Assembly (NCBI RefSeq): GCF_023264855.1
Contig: NZ_JAHFUW010000051.1
Location: 1 to 36,045 of the forward strand
Length of the DNA: 36,045 bases
Reading direction: 5' to 3'
DNA from: Herbiconiux sp.
Lineage (GTDB): Bacteria > Actinomycetota > Actinomycetes > Actinomycetales > Microbacteriaceae
Shown here: piece after piece, positions 11,046 through 19,519 of the stretch
Position numbering within the stretch: position 1 is the stretch's first letter
Layout: each line of letters begins with the position of its first letter
The notes under the pieces: model-generated
What the model saw: only the letters and a program-made list of their open reading frames with translations
Databases searched by the model: none
What the model was told of the DNA's origin: nothing
Program-made: the position numbers and the translations under genes

Positions 11046-11968
11046 ACCCGCCCGAGGTCGACCGCGCCGCCGCCTCGCGCGCCGCCGTCGCCGCCCGCCG
11101 GGCCCGCGCCGCCGTGAAGCGCGCCGTGAACGAGCGTCGGCTGAGCGCCGTCTCCGTGCTCGAGACCGCGCTCTCCAGCACGGAGAGCATCGAGGCCACG
11201 ATGCGCGTGCGTGACCTGCTGATGAGCATCCCCGGCCTCGGCCCCGTGCGGGTCGATCGCGTGATGGACAAGCTCGGGATCGCCGCCTCCAAGCGCCTCT
11301 CGGGCCTCGGCGTGCACCAGCAGGAGCGGATGCGCGAGTACCTCGCCAAGCGCGCCCCCCAGGTCGATGCGCCCGGACTCAGCCGCCTGGTCGTGCTGGC
11401 CGGACCGACCGCGGTCGGCAAGGGGACGGTCTCCACGTACATCCGGGAGAACTACCCCGACGTGCACCTCTCGGTCTCCGCCACCACCCGGGCGCCGCGT
11501 CCGGGCGAGATCGACGGAGTGTCGTACTACTTCGTCGACGACGCCGAGTTCGACCGGATGATCGCCGACGGCGAGTTCCTCGAATGGGCCGTGGTGCACA
11601 ACAAGTCGCGCTACGGCACGCCGCGCCCGCCGATCGACGCCGCTCTGGCCGCGGGCGGGAGCGTGCTGCTGGAGATCGACATCCAGGGCGCGCGCCAGGT
11701 GAAGGCCGCCATGCCCGAGGCCCGGCTGGTCTTCCTGCTGCCTCCCACCTGGGAGGAACTGGTGCGCCGGCTGATCGGCCGCGGCACCGAGACGCTCGAA
11801 GAACAGGAGCGCCGGCTGACCACCGCGAAGGTCGAATTGGCCGCCCAGGACGAGTTCGATCACCGTGTCGTGAACCGCGATGTGCAGGCCGCGGCGGCGG
11901 AGGTCGTAGAATTGATGCAGATTCAGAAGGCGCCCGCTCAGGAGGCCGGCCTTCGTAGCAAGGAGTGA
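11042..11968 (+). CDS. gmk: mIHF-type nucleoid domain fused to guanylate kinase
   Basis: One unbroken 308-residue frame joins two proteins that are separate neighbours in mycobacteria. Residues about 8-102 match mIHF, the actinobacterial integration host factor: an Arg/Ala-rich helix ([17 protein letters not shown]), [20 protein letters not shown] with a helix-hairpin-helix turn at 63-80, and [17 protein letters not shown]. After a short linker, residues 115-298 are guanylate kinase (GMP + ATP to GDP + ADP), with P-loop GPTAVGKG at 121-128, the GMP-binding [11 protein letters not shown] at 146-156 and [10 protein letters not shown] at 211-220. The GTG start overlaps the pyrF stop. An in-frame ATG at 11330 behind AGGAG could yield kinase alone. 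DNA-binding activity of the fused protein is inferred from similarity. Confidence 0.95.
   Translation: MNPPEVDRAAASRAAVAARRARAAVKRAVNERRLSAVSVLETALSSTESIEATMRVRDLLMSIPGLGPVRVDRVMDKLGIAASKRLSGLGVHQQERMREYLAKRAPQVDAPGLSRLVVLAGPTAVGKGTVSTYIRENYPDVHLSVSATTRAPRPGEIDGVSYYFVDDAEFDRMIADGEFLEWAVVHNKSRYGTPRPPIDAALAAGGSVLLEIDIQGARQVKAAMPEARLVFLLPPTWEELVRRLIGRGTETLEEQERRLTTAKVELAAQDEFDHRVVNRDVQAAAAEVVELMQIQKAPAQEAGLRSKE
11907..11912 (+). promoter_or_regulatory. Possible -10 element for rpoZ inside the gmk 3' end
   Basis: TAGAAT at 11907-11912 is a good TAnnnT -10 hexamer in the last codons of the fusion gene. It would start transcription near 11919 and leave a leader of about 57 bases before rpoZ. No convincing -35 hexamer precedes it, and it also encodes Glu-Leu codons, so it may be chance. 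Confidence 0.28.
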
Positions 11969-11975
11969 CCACATA

Positions 11976-12242
11976 ATGCCCACCAACAAGCTCGGCATCA
12001 TCGACCCCCCGATCGACGAACTTCTCTCGAAGGTCGACTCGAAGTACGCCCTGGTGATCTTCGCCTCCAAGCGCGCCCGCCAGATCAACGACTACTACGC
12101 CGACCTGCACGAAGGCAGCCTGTTCGACAACGTGGGGCCGCTGGTCGACTCCACCATCGACGACAAGCCGCTCTCGGTCGCCATGCACGAGATCAACGAA
12201 GACAAGCTCGAGATCAAGCCTGCGGCGCCGATCGTCGAGTAG
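11976..12242 (+). CDS. rpoZ: DNA-directed RNA polymerase omega subunit
   Basis: Omega assists assembly and stability of RNA polymerase around the beta' subunit. The 88-residue product fits the actinobacterial omega family, with the N-terminal [31 protein letters not shown] core, a [13 protein letters not shown] pattern typical of RpoZ, and a short acidic C-terminal tail. The ATG lies 7 bases after the gmk stop behind a strong AAGGAG ribosome binding site whose sequence overlaps the last gmk codons. The gmk-rpoZ-coaBC-metK order is widely conserved in actinobacteria and supports the identification. Confidence 0.95.
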   Translation: MPTNKLGIIDPPIDELLSKVDSKYALVIFASKRARQINDYYADLHEGSLFDNVGPLVDSTIDDKPLSVAMHEINEDKLEIKPAAPIVE

Positions 12243-12309
12243 TCACCCTCCCCACCCGTCCTACCTCGGCTTCCCGGGTCATCGCCGGTAACGCGTTCGG
12301 AGCATCCGT

Positions 12310-13554
12310 TTGAACATCGTCGTCGGGGTCACGGGTGGGATCGCGGCCTACAAGGCCGTCAACGTCATCCGCGGCCTCGTGCTGGCCGGCCACGAAGTGC
12401 ATGTGGTCGCCACCGAGGCCGCGTTGCGTTTCGTGGGGCGGCCCACCCTCGAGGCGCTCTCCCGCAACACCGTCGAGAGCGATCTCTACGAGGGCGTCGC
12501 CGAGGTGCGGCACGTGGCCATCGGCCAGGCCGCCGATCTAATCGTGATCGCCCCTGCCACCGCGAACACCATCGCCAAGCTCGCCGCCGGCATCGCCGAC
12601 GATCTGCTCGGCAACACCGTGCTGGCCAGCCGAGCCCCGCTCGTGCTCGCGCCGGCGATGCACACCGAGATGTGGCAGAACGCGGCGACGGTCGCCAACA
12701 TCGAGACGTTGCGCTCGCGCGGGGTGCGGTTCGTGGGTCCGGTCAGTGGGCAGCTCACCGGTAAAGACTCCGGAGCCGGGCGGATGGCCGAACCCGACGA
12801 CATCATCGCCGGAGCGCTGGCCGCGGTCTCCTCGGCTTCGTCCTCCGGGGAATCGGATGCCGCCGCATCCGTTCCCGAACAGGATCTCGCCGGCCGCACC
12901 GTGCTCGTGACCGCCGGCGGTACCCGCGAACCCCTCGACCCGGTGCGCTTCATCGGCAACCGCTCGAGCGGTCGGCAGGGGATCGCCATCGCCGAGGCCG
13001 CTCGTGACCGCGGCGCATCCGTCACCCTGATCGCCGCCCATGTCGAGGTCGACCTGCCCTCGGGCGTCGAGGTGGTCCGGGCCGAGACCACCCAAGAGCT
13101 GCTCGAGGCCACGCTGGCCGCAGCGCCCGCGCACGACCTCGTGGTGATGGCCGCGGCGGTCTCCGACTACCGGCCCGTCGCCGTCTCCGACGCCAAGATC
13201 AAGAAGGCGAACACGGGGGAGCGGCTCACGCTCGAACTCGTGCAGAACCCCGACATCCTCGCCACGATCTCCGCCGCCCCGCGGGACGGCCGGCTGATCG
13301 TGGGCTTCGCCGCCGAGACCGCCACCACCCCCGAGGAGCTGCTCGCGCTCGGCCGGGCGAAGATCGCGCGCAAGGGCTGCGACTTCCTCGTGGTCAACGG
13401 CGTGGGCTGGACGACGGGCTTCGGAACGGACGGTAATTCGGTGACGGTGCTCGGAGCATCCGGGGATATAGTTTTCGAGGCATCCGGCAGCAAGTCGTCG
13501 GTGGCCGATGACATCCTCCGGGTGTTCGCCGCCGCCCTATCAGGAGCAGAATGA
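12310..13554 (+). CDS. coaBC: Bifunctional phosphopantothenoylcysteine decarboxylase / phosphopantothenate-cysteine ligase
   Basis: CoaBC performs two steps of coenzyme A synthesis: CoaB couples phosphopantothenate to cysteine using CTP, and the flavoprotein CoaC decarboxylates the product. The 414-residue protein has CoaC at about 1-180 ([13 protein letters not shown], catalytic His68 in [14 protein letters not shown] at 82-87, PAMHTEMW at 115-122). After a Ser/Ala-rich linker, CoaB follows at about 190-412 ([21 protein letters not shown]). In E. coli the CoaC flap has a catalytic Cys in an ACGD motif; the aligned segment here ([11 protein letters not shown], 149-159) has none. The start is a TTG: an in-frame TAA at 12289 excludes upstream starts, and GGAG at 12299-12302 is well placed. 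A 67-base gap separates it from rpoZ. Confidence 0.95.
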   Translation: MNIVVGVTGGIAAYKAVNVIRGLVLAGHEVHVVATEAALRFVGRPTLEALSRNTVESDLYEGVAEVRHVAIGQAADLIVIAPATANTIAKLAAGIADDLLGNTVLASRAPLVLAPAMHTEMWQNAATVANIETLRSRGVRFVGPVSGQLTGKDSGAGRMAEPDDIIAGALAAVSSASSSGESDAAASVPEQDLAGRTVLVTAGGTREPLDPVRFIGNRSSGRQGIAIAEAARDRGASVTLIAAHVEVDLPSGVEVVRAETTQELLEATLAAAPAHDLVVMAAAVSDYRPVAVSDAKIKKANTGERLTLELVQNPDILATISAAPRDGRLIVGFAAETATTPEELLALGRAKIARKGCDFLVVNGVGWTTGFGTDGNSVTVLGASGDIVFEASGSKSSVADDILRVFAAALSGAE

Positions 13555-14759
13555 CCTCTCTTCGTCTCTTCACGTCCGAGTCCGTCACCGAGGGGCACCC
13601 CGACAAGATCTGCGACCAGATCTCGGACTCGATCCTTGACGCCCTGCTCGCGGTCGACCCGCACTCGCGGGTCGCGGTCGAGACCCTGGTCACCACCGGG
13701 CTCGTGCACGTGGCCGGCGAAGTGACCACCAAGGGCTATGTCGAGATCCCCGCGATCGTGCGCGAGAAGATCACCTCGATCGGCTACACGTCCTCCGACG
13801 TGTGGTTCGACGGCCGCTCGTGCGGTGTGTCGGTGTCGATCGGCGGACAGTCGCCCGACATCGCGCAGGGCGTGGACAACGCCTTCGAGACCCGTGAGGG
13901 CTCCTCCACCGACGAGGTCGACCGCCAGGGTGCGGGCGACCAGGGAATCATGTTCGGGTACGCCACCACCGAGACGCCCCAGCTGATGCCGCTGCCGATC
14001 TGGCTCGCGCACCGGCTGTCGGAGCGCCTCGCCGCCGTGCGCAAGGAGGGGCTGCTCGACTACCTGCGTCCCGACGGCAAGACCCAGGTCACGGTCGGCT
14101 ACGACGGCGTCGTGCCGAAGTCGGTCGACACGGTCGTGCTCTCCACCCAGCACGCCCCCTCGGTATCGCTGGACGACCTGCGCCACGAGGTCGAGGAGCT
14201 CGTCATCCGCCCCGTGCTCGCCGGGGTCGAGGCATCCGGTCTCTCGCTCGACTACTCGAACGTGCGCATCCTGATCAACCCCACCGGGCGGTTCGAGATC
14301 GGCGGGCCGCAGGGCGACGCCGGGCTGACCGGCCGCAAGATCATCGTCGACACCTACGGTGGCGCCTCGCGGCACGGCGGCGGCGCGTTCAGTGGCAAAG
14401 ACCCGTCGAAGGTCGACCGCTCGGCCGCCTACGCGATGCGCTGGGTGGCCAAGAACGCGGTCGCGGCCGGTCTCGCCTCGCGACTCGAGGTTCAGATCGC
14501 CTACGCCATCGGCAAGGCGGCTCCCGTGGGCTTCTACGTCGAGACGTTCGGCACCGGTGTCGTCTCCGACGAGGTCATCACCGAAGCGCTCCGCAGCGTG
14601 TTCGACCTGCGGCCCGCCGCCATCATCAGCGACCTCGACCTGCTGCGGCCGATCTACGCGAAGACTGCGAGCTACGGCCACTTCGGCCGCGAACTGCCGG
14701 AGTTCACCTGGGAGCGGCTCGACCGGGTCGACGAGATCCGGGCCGCCGCGGGCCTCTAG
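13551..14759 (+). CDS. metK: S-adenosylmethionine synthetase
   Basis: MetK makes SAM from methionine and ATP. The 402-residue product has the expected three-part fold and signatures: [17 protein letters not shown] near the N-terminus, [12 protein letters not shown] at 127-138, and the Gly-rich phosphate-binding [16 protein letters not shown] beginning at 276. The ATG overlaps the coaBC stop (ATGA), so no SAM riboswitch can precede it; expression depends on upstream promoters. The stop is only 2 bases before priA. SAM made here is used by the RsmB methyltransferase encoded downstream, though this adjacency is conserved synteny and not proof of a shared pathway. Confidence 0.97.
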   Translation: MTSLRLFTSESVTEGHPDKICDQISDSILDALLAVDPHSRVAVETLVTTGLVHVAGEVTTKGYVEIPAIVREKITSIGYTSSDVWFDGRSCGVSVSIGGQSPDIAQGVDNAFETREGSSTDEVDRQGAGDQGIMFGYATTETPQLMPLPIWLAHRLSERLAAVRKEGLLDYLRPDGKTQVTVGYDGVVPKSVDTVVLSTQHAPSVSLDDLRHEVEELVIRPVLAGVEASGLSLDYSNVRILINPTGRFEIGGPQGDAGLTGRKIIVDTYGGASRHGGGAFSGKDPSKVDRSAAYAMRWVAKNAVAAGLASRLEVQIAYAIGKAAPVGFYVETFGTGVVSDEVITEALRSVFDLRPAAIISDLDLLRPIYAKTASYGHFGRELPEFTWERLDRVDEIRAAAGL

Positions 14760-14761
14760 CC

Positions 14762-17122
14762 GTGGCCGGCGACCTCGCCCTGCCGGGCGGCGGCGCCGAC
14801 GCGGCGAGCGAGGGCACGACCACCGAGGGCACACTCGTCGCGCGGGTGATGCTCGAGTCTCCGCTGCCTCAGCTGGACAGGCTGTTCGACTATCGGGTGC
14901 CGGCTGCTCTGGTTCCGGATGCCGCGGCCGGGGTGCGGGTCAAGGTGCCGCTGCGCTCGGCCGGACGCACCGCGCGCGGGTACATCATCGAACTCGCGCA
15001 CGAGGGTGAGCACAAGGGCACGCTGAGTGACCTCGACGAGATCGTGTCGCCGGTGCCGGTGCTGACGCCCGACGTGTGGGCGCTGGCCCGCCGGCTCGCC
15101 GATCGGGCGGCCGGCAGCGCCTGCGACATCGTGCGGCTGGCGGTTCCGCCCCGGTTCGTGCGGGTGGAGAAGGCATTCGTGGCGCGCACGGCAGCGTCGG
15201 CGGAGTCAGCGGAGTCGGCGGAATCGCCGGAGTCAGCGGAGTCGGCGGAGCCGAGCAGGTCCAGCGGGTCGGTGGAGCCGTCGGAGCCGAGCGGGTCCAG
15301 CGGATCGGTGGAATCGGCCGGTTCGGCGGTTCCGGCCGGGTCGGTGGAGTCGGCCGGGTCAGCAGTTACAGCCGGTTCGGCGGTTCCGGTCGGGTCTTCG
15401 CCGGTGGCCGAGGGCGCGCCTCGCGAGGTGACACTGACGGGCTATTCCGACACGGATGCCGGCCACCTCGCCGAACCGGGTGCGCGCAGCGCCATCGCGG
15501 CGATCGCCACGGTGGTGAAACTCGTGCCGTGGAGTGCGGGTGGTGCGCCGCACTCGGTCACGCCGGATGCCGGTGCGTCGCACTCGGTCACGCCGAATGC
15601 CGGTGCGTCGGGCGCGGGTGCCCGCGCGCCCGGGGACGGGCCGACCGTCGGCCACTGGGCGCTGACGGCGGCACAATTGGCTGCGGCCGCCTACCTGCGC
15701 GGCGAGTCCGCCATCGTCGCCGTCCCGGACTATCGCGACCAGACCTCGATCGAGCAGGCGTTGGAGTCTCTCGGGCTGGCGGACGTGGTCGTTCGCCTGG
15801 ACGCCCGCCAGGCCCGCCCCGACCGCTACGCGAACTTCCTGACGGCCCTCGACGGTGCGCCGCACATCGTGGTGGGCAACCGGTCGAGCATCTACGCGCC
15901 GGTCTCGTCGCTCGGCCAGATCGTGGTGTGGGATGACGGCGACCCGCTGCAGAGCGAACCGCTCGCCCCGTACGTGCATCTGCGCGACGCCGCGCTGGTG
16001 CGTCAGGAGCAGTCAGGAGCACGCCTGGCGTTCCTGTCCCACGCGCGGAGCACCGAGGTGGAGCGCCTGGTCGAGCTCGGCTTCCTGCATCCGGTGTTCC
16101 CGACGCCCCGATACCTGCCCCGGGTCGTGCCGACCGCCGAGCAAGACGACGCGGACGCCCCGCAGAACGCCGCCCGCATCCCGAGCTCGGCCTGGACCGC
16201 GGCCCGCAAGGCCCTCGAGAGCGGGCCCGTGCTGGTGCAGGTGGCCCGGCCCGGCTACGCGCCGGTGCTGGCCTGCACGACCTGCTCGACGCCCGCATCC
16301 TGCACGGTCTGCGGCGGGCCGCTCAAAGTCGCCCGCGCCGGCGAGCGCCCCACCTGCTCGCTCTGCGGCGCGATCGCCGCGAACTGGCACTGCTCGCACT
16401 GTGCGGGCACCACACTCCGCTTCGCGTCGATCGGTGCGGGGCGCACGGCCGACGAGCTGGGCCGCGCCTTTCCGGGAGTGCGGGTGATCGTGTCCGACGG
16501 CGAGCGCAACCTGCTGACGGTCGATGACCGCCCGGCTCTCGTGGTGGCCACGCGCGGCGCCGAGCCGATCGCGACCGGCGGATACCGGGCCGTTCTGCTG
16601 CTGGACGGCCCGCGGATGCTGGCCCGCGAGTCTCTTCGCGTGGCGGAGGACTGCCTGCGCTGGTGGTCGAACGCCATCGCGCTCTCGGCCCCCCGCGCCA
16701 CGACGATGCTCGTGGGTGTGGGGGGCGAGCTGGCACGGAGTCTCGTCACCTGGCAGCCGGAGAGCGTGGCCGCGAGCGAGCTGGTCGACCGGCGTACTCT
16801 GCGGTTTCCGCCCGCCGTCCGTCTGGCGACCCTGACGGGCTCGCCGGACACCGTCGCTCTGGCGCTCACCGAGTTGCGCTCGCTGCTCACCCAGGCCGAG
16901 TGGGAGAAGATGGATACCCTGGGACCGGTGCCCGCCGACGACGGCATGGTGCGTGCCATCGTGCGCTTCGACTACTCGATCGGCACCTCCCTCGCTCGCC
17001 ACCTGCGTGCACTCGTGGTGAAGAACGCCACCAGCCGCCGCCCGAAGACGGGGCGCGGTTCGGCCTACCGCCCGCCACCCACCCTGCGCGTGCGACTCGA
17101 CGATTCGGAGATCATGGAATGA
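14762..17122 (+). CDS. priA: PriA-like primosomal protein N' lacking helicase motifs
   Basis: The 786-residue product aligns with PriA, which restarts stalled forks in other bacteria. It retains the N-terminal DNA-binding domain (about 25-135, VMLESPLPQLDRLFDYRVP) and eight zinc-ligand cysteines at 505, 508, 514, 517, 532, 535, 544 and 547. The helicase core is degenerate: I find no GxGKT Walker A, and the DEAH box position reads VVWDDGD. This loss is characteristic of actinobacterial PriA. Residues 144-213 are a Ser/Glu/Ala/Gly/Pro low-complexity insertion made of repeated SAES/ESAGSAV units. A second repeat, HSVTPDAGAS then HSVTPNAGAS, sits at 264-283. The GTG start is 2 bases after metK; the stop overlaps fmt. 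It probably acts in DNA binding or scaffolding, not unwinding. Confidence 0.9.
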   Translation: MAGDLALPGGGADAASEGTTTEGTLVARVMLESPLPQLDRLFDYRVPAALVPDAAAGVRVKVPLRSAGRTARGYIIELAHEGEHKGTLSDLDEIVSPVPVLTPDVWALARRLADRAAGSACDIVRLAVPPRFVRVEKAFVARTAASAESAESAESPESAESAEPSRSSGSVEPSEPSGSSGSVESAGSAVPAGSVESAGSAVTAGSAVPVGSSPVAEGAPREVTLTGYSDTDAGHLAEPGARSAIAAIATVVKLVPWSAGGAPHSVTPDAGASHSVTPNAGASGAGARAPGDGPTVGHWALTAAQLAAAAYLRGESAIVAVPDYRDQTSIEQALESLGLADVVVRLDARQARPDRYANFLTALDGAPHIVVGNRSSIYAPVSSLGQIVVWDDGDPLQSEPLAPYVHLRDAALVRQEQSGARLAFLSHARSTEVERLVELGFLHPVFPTPRYLPRVVPTAEQDDADAPQNAARIPSSAWTAARKALESGPVLVQVARPGYAPVLACTTCSTPASCTVCGGPLKVARAGERPTCSLCGAIAANWHCSHCAGTTLRFASIGAGRTADELGRAFPGVRVIVSDGERNLLTVDDRPALVVATRGAEPIATGGYRAVLLLDGPRMLARESLRVAEDCLRWWSNAIALSAPRATTMLVGVGGELARSLVTWQPESVAASELVDRRTLRFPPAVRLATLTGSPDTVALALTELRSLLTQAEWEKMDTLGPVPADDGMVRAIVRFDYSIGTSLARHLRALVVKNATSRRPKTGRGSAYRPPPTLRVRLDDSEIME
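15191..15400 (+). repeat. In-frame low-complexity repeat tract within priA
   Basis: About 210 bases consist of irregular short repeats in the priA frame: a GCGGAGTC-type unit encoding Ala/Glu/Ser in the first half and a GGCCGGGTC/GGCGGTTCCG-type unit encoding Gly/Ser/Val/Ala in the second. All units preserve the reading frame. The tract contains no stop on the coding frame and likely forms a disordered linker between the N-terminal DNA-binding domain and the remainder of the protein. Confidence 0.85.
15551..15610 (+). repeat. Tandem 30-bp duplication within priA
   Basis: Bases 15551-15580 and 15581-15610 are adjacent copies that differ at one position (G at 15566, A at 15596). They encode HSVTPDAGAS and HSVTPNAGAS. 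Near identity suggests a recent slippage or duplication event in the same poorly conserved linker region as the larger repeat tract. Confidence 0.95.
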
Positions 17123-18033
17123 AGCTCGTGTTCGCCGGCACCCCCGCGGTGGCCGTGCCGAGCCTGCAGGCTCTGGTGCCGCACCACCGGATCGTCGCAG
17201 TCGTCACTCGCGAGGATGCTCCGCTCGGCCGTAAGCGCGTGCTCACGCCCTCGCCCGTCGCCGTGGCCGCGGACGAGCTCGGCCTGCCCGTGATCAAGGC
17301 CAACCGCCTCGACGACGCCGTCACCGCGCAGATCGCTGCGCTCGACGCCGATCTCGGCGTCATCGTGGCCTACGGCGGTCTCGTGCGCGAACCCCTGCTC
17401 AGCACCCCACGCTCCGGCTGGGTCAACCTCCATTTCTCGCTTCTTCCCCGATGGCGCGGTGCCGCGCCCGTTCAGTGGTCGGTGATCGAGGGAGACACCG
17501 AGAGCGGCGCGACCGTCTTCCAGCTCGTGCCCGGTCTGGATGCCGGACCGGTCTGGTCGATGACCTCGACCCCGATCGGTGCCAACGAGACCTCCGGCAA
17601 CCTGCTGGGACGCCTGGCGGAGTCCGGCGCTCAGCAGCTCGTGGACACGGTCGACGTGATCGCATCCGGCGGCCGGAGCCCGGTCGAGCAGACCGGGGAG
17701 GTCACTCTCGCCCCCAAGCTCGGCATCGACGACGCCCGTCTCGACTTCACCCGGCCGCTCGAGGTCGTCTACCGACGCCTGCGGGGGGTGACTCCCGAGC
17801 CGGGAGCGTTCACCGAGATCGACGGGCTGCGGGTCAAGATCCTCGACGCCGCGCCGGCCTGGGACCGGCCCGTTCTGGAGCCCGGAGCGGTGATCGCCGA
17901 AGGGCGCCGGATCTACGTGGGCACAGCGACCACCCCCCTGGAACTGCTGCAGGTGCACCCCGCCGGGAAGAAGGCCATGTCGGCCGCCGACTGGTGGCGA
18001 GGCGCCGGAGCCGAGAGGATGACCGCCCGATGA
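17119..18033 (+). CDS. fmt: Methionyl-tRNA formyltransferase
   Basis: Fmt adds a formyl group from 10-formyl-tetrahydrofolate to initiator Met-tRNA. The 304-residue product has the formyltransferase domain at about 1-190, with KLVFAGTP at the start and the catalytic segment NLHFSLLPRWRGAAP at 103-117; Asn103, His105 and Asp141 form the active site. A C-terminal tRNA-binding domain occupies about 205-300. The ATG overlaps the priA stop (ATGA) and the stop overlaps the rsmB ATG. The usual partner def (peptide deformylase) is not in the window. Identification is secure. Confidence 0.97.
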   Translation: MKLVFAGTPAVAVPSLQALVPHHRIVAVVTREDAPLGRKRVLTPSPVAVAADELGLPVIKANRLDDAVTAQIAALDADLGVIVAYGGLVREPLLSTPRSGWVNLHFSLLPRWRGAAPVQWSVIEGDTESGATVFQLVPGLDAGPVWSMTSTPIGANETSGNLLGRLAESGAQQLVDTVDVIASGGRSPVEQTGEVTLAPKLGIDDARLDFTRPLEVVYRRLRGVTPEPGAFTEIDGLRVKILDAAPAWDRPVLEPGAVIAEGRRIYVGTATTPLELLQVHPAGKKAMSAADWWRGAGAERMTAR

Positions 18034-19505
18034 GCGACTCGAAGAACACCCGGAATGGGCGCCCCGGTGCCCGGGGCCCGGAGCGCCGGAAGCCCGCCAC
18101 ACCCTCGAACCGGCCGGCTGCTGTGCAGCCCGCCCGGCGGATCGCGCTCGAGGTGATCACCGCGGTTCGCGAAGACGACGCCTACGCGAACCTGCTGCTG
18201 CCCACCAAGATCGCTGCCGCCCGCCTGGACACGTCCGATGCCGGCTTCGCCACCGAGCTCACCTACGGCACGCTGCGCCTGCGCGGGTACTACGACCGCG
18301 TGATCGAGCTGGCGTCGGGGCGCCCGATCGACGAGATCGACGGCGTGGTGCGCGACATCCTCGAGCTCGGCGCGCATCAGCTGATCTCGATGCGCACGGC
18401 GACCCACGCCGCCGTGAACGAATCGGTCGAGCTCGCCCGGCAGCACGCCTCCCGCTCGGCGACCGGCTTCGTCAACGGAGTGCTGCGCGGGATCACCCGG
18501 ACACCGGCCTCGGAGTGGCTCGACCGGGCGATGGAGTCGGCTGCGGACGACGACGAGCGCCTGGCCGTCGCCTCCTCGCATCCCGCGTGGATCATCCGTG
18601 CCTTCCGCCGTGCGCTGACGGCCGACGGTGTCTCGGACACCGACCTCGCGTTCGAACTCGACGACCTGCTGGAGGCTGACAACACCCCGGCACGGCTGAG
18701 CCTGGCGGCCCTGCCCGGCCTGATCGACCGCGAGGAGGTCGGCGAGGGAACCGAACCCGCACCCCTCTCGCCGATCGGGCTGCGCGCGCCGACCGGCGAC
18801 CCCGCCGGGATCGCGGCCGTGCACGCCGGCACCGCTCGTGTTCAGGACGAGGGTTCGCAGCTCGCCGCCCTCGCCCTCAGCCGGGCCCGGCCGGTGGAGG
18901 CGGGGGAGCGCTGGCTCGATCTCTGCGCCGGACCGGGCGGGAAGACCGCCGTGCTGGCCGCCGAGGCCCGCCTGGGCGGGGCCGTCGTGATCGCCAACGA
19001 GCCCGTGCCGGCACGAGCCGGCCTCGTGCGCCGAGCGGTGGAGGCGCTGCCGGAACCGCCCGAGGTGTGGGAACGCGACGGCACCGCGATCGGAACCGAC
19101 GCGCCGGAGTCGTTCGACCGCATCCTGGTCGATGCGCCGTGCACCGGTCTGGGAGCGCTGAGGCGCCGACCGGAGGCGCGCTGGCGCAAGACCCCCGGCG
19201 ACGTGGCCGAGCTCGTGGCGCTGCAGCAGCGGCTGATCGACTCCGCCGTGCGGGCGCTGAAGCCAGGAGGCCTGCTCGCCTACGTGACCTGCTCGCCGCA
19301 TGTCGCCGAGACCCGCGGCCAGGTGCAGGGCGCCCTGCGTCGCTGGGACGGGCAACTCGAGCAGCTCGACGCCCAGAACGTGCTGCGCGAGATCACCTCG
19401 GACGCCGTGGTGCTCGGCGGCCCGGACGCCGCCGTGCAGCTCTGGCCGCACCGCAACACGACCGACGCCATGTTCATCGCCCTGTTCCGCAAGACCACCG
19501 CCTGA
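18030..19505 (+). CDS. rsmB: 16S rRNA (cytosine-967-C5)-methyltransferase
   Basis: RsmB methylates C967 of 16S rRNA using SAM. The 491-residue product starts with a polar basic extension (about 1-32), followed by a NusB-like RNA-binding domain (about 35-165) and a Rossmann-fold methyltransferase domain (about 270-490). The SAM motif LDLCAGPGGKT lies at 296-306, and the two conserved cysteines are Cys371 in DAPCTGLG and Cys421 in VTCSP, matching the two-cysteine mechanism of RNA m5C methyltransferases. The ATG overlaps the fmt stop. A longer frame reaching into fmt is not used. The gene ends 14 bases before the convergent - strand gene and closes the long co-directional run that began at pyrR. 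Confidence 0.96.
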   Translation: MSDSKNTRNGRPGARGPERRKPATPSNRPAAVQPARRIALEVITAVREDDAYANLLLPTKIAAARLDTSDAGFATELTYGTLRLRGYYDRVIELASGRPIDEIDGVVRDILELGAHQLISMRTATHAAVNESVELARQHASRSATGFVNGVLRGITRTPASEWLDRAMESAADDDERLAVASSHPAWIIRAFRRALTADGVSDTDLAFELDDLLEADNTPARLSLAALPGLIDREEVGEGTEPAPLSPIGLRAPTGDPAGIAAVHAGTARVQDEGSQLAALALSRARPVEAGERWLDLCAGPGGKTAVLAAEARLGGAVVIANEPVPARAGLVRRAVEALPEPPEVWERDGTAIGTDAPESFDRILVDAPCTGLGALRRRPEARWRKTPGDVAELVALQQRLIDSAVRALKPGGLLAYVTCSPHVAETRGQVQGALRRWDGQLEQLDAQNVLREITSDAVVLGGPDAAVQLWPHRNTTDAMFIALFRKTTA

Positions 19506-19519
19506 CGTTCTGACGTTCG

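Noticed and set aside
13490-13560. A SAM riboswitch upstream of metK.
   Set aside because: metK overlaps the coaBC stop by ATGA, leaving no leader, and I saw no SAM-box pattern in the coaBC 3' end.
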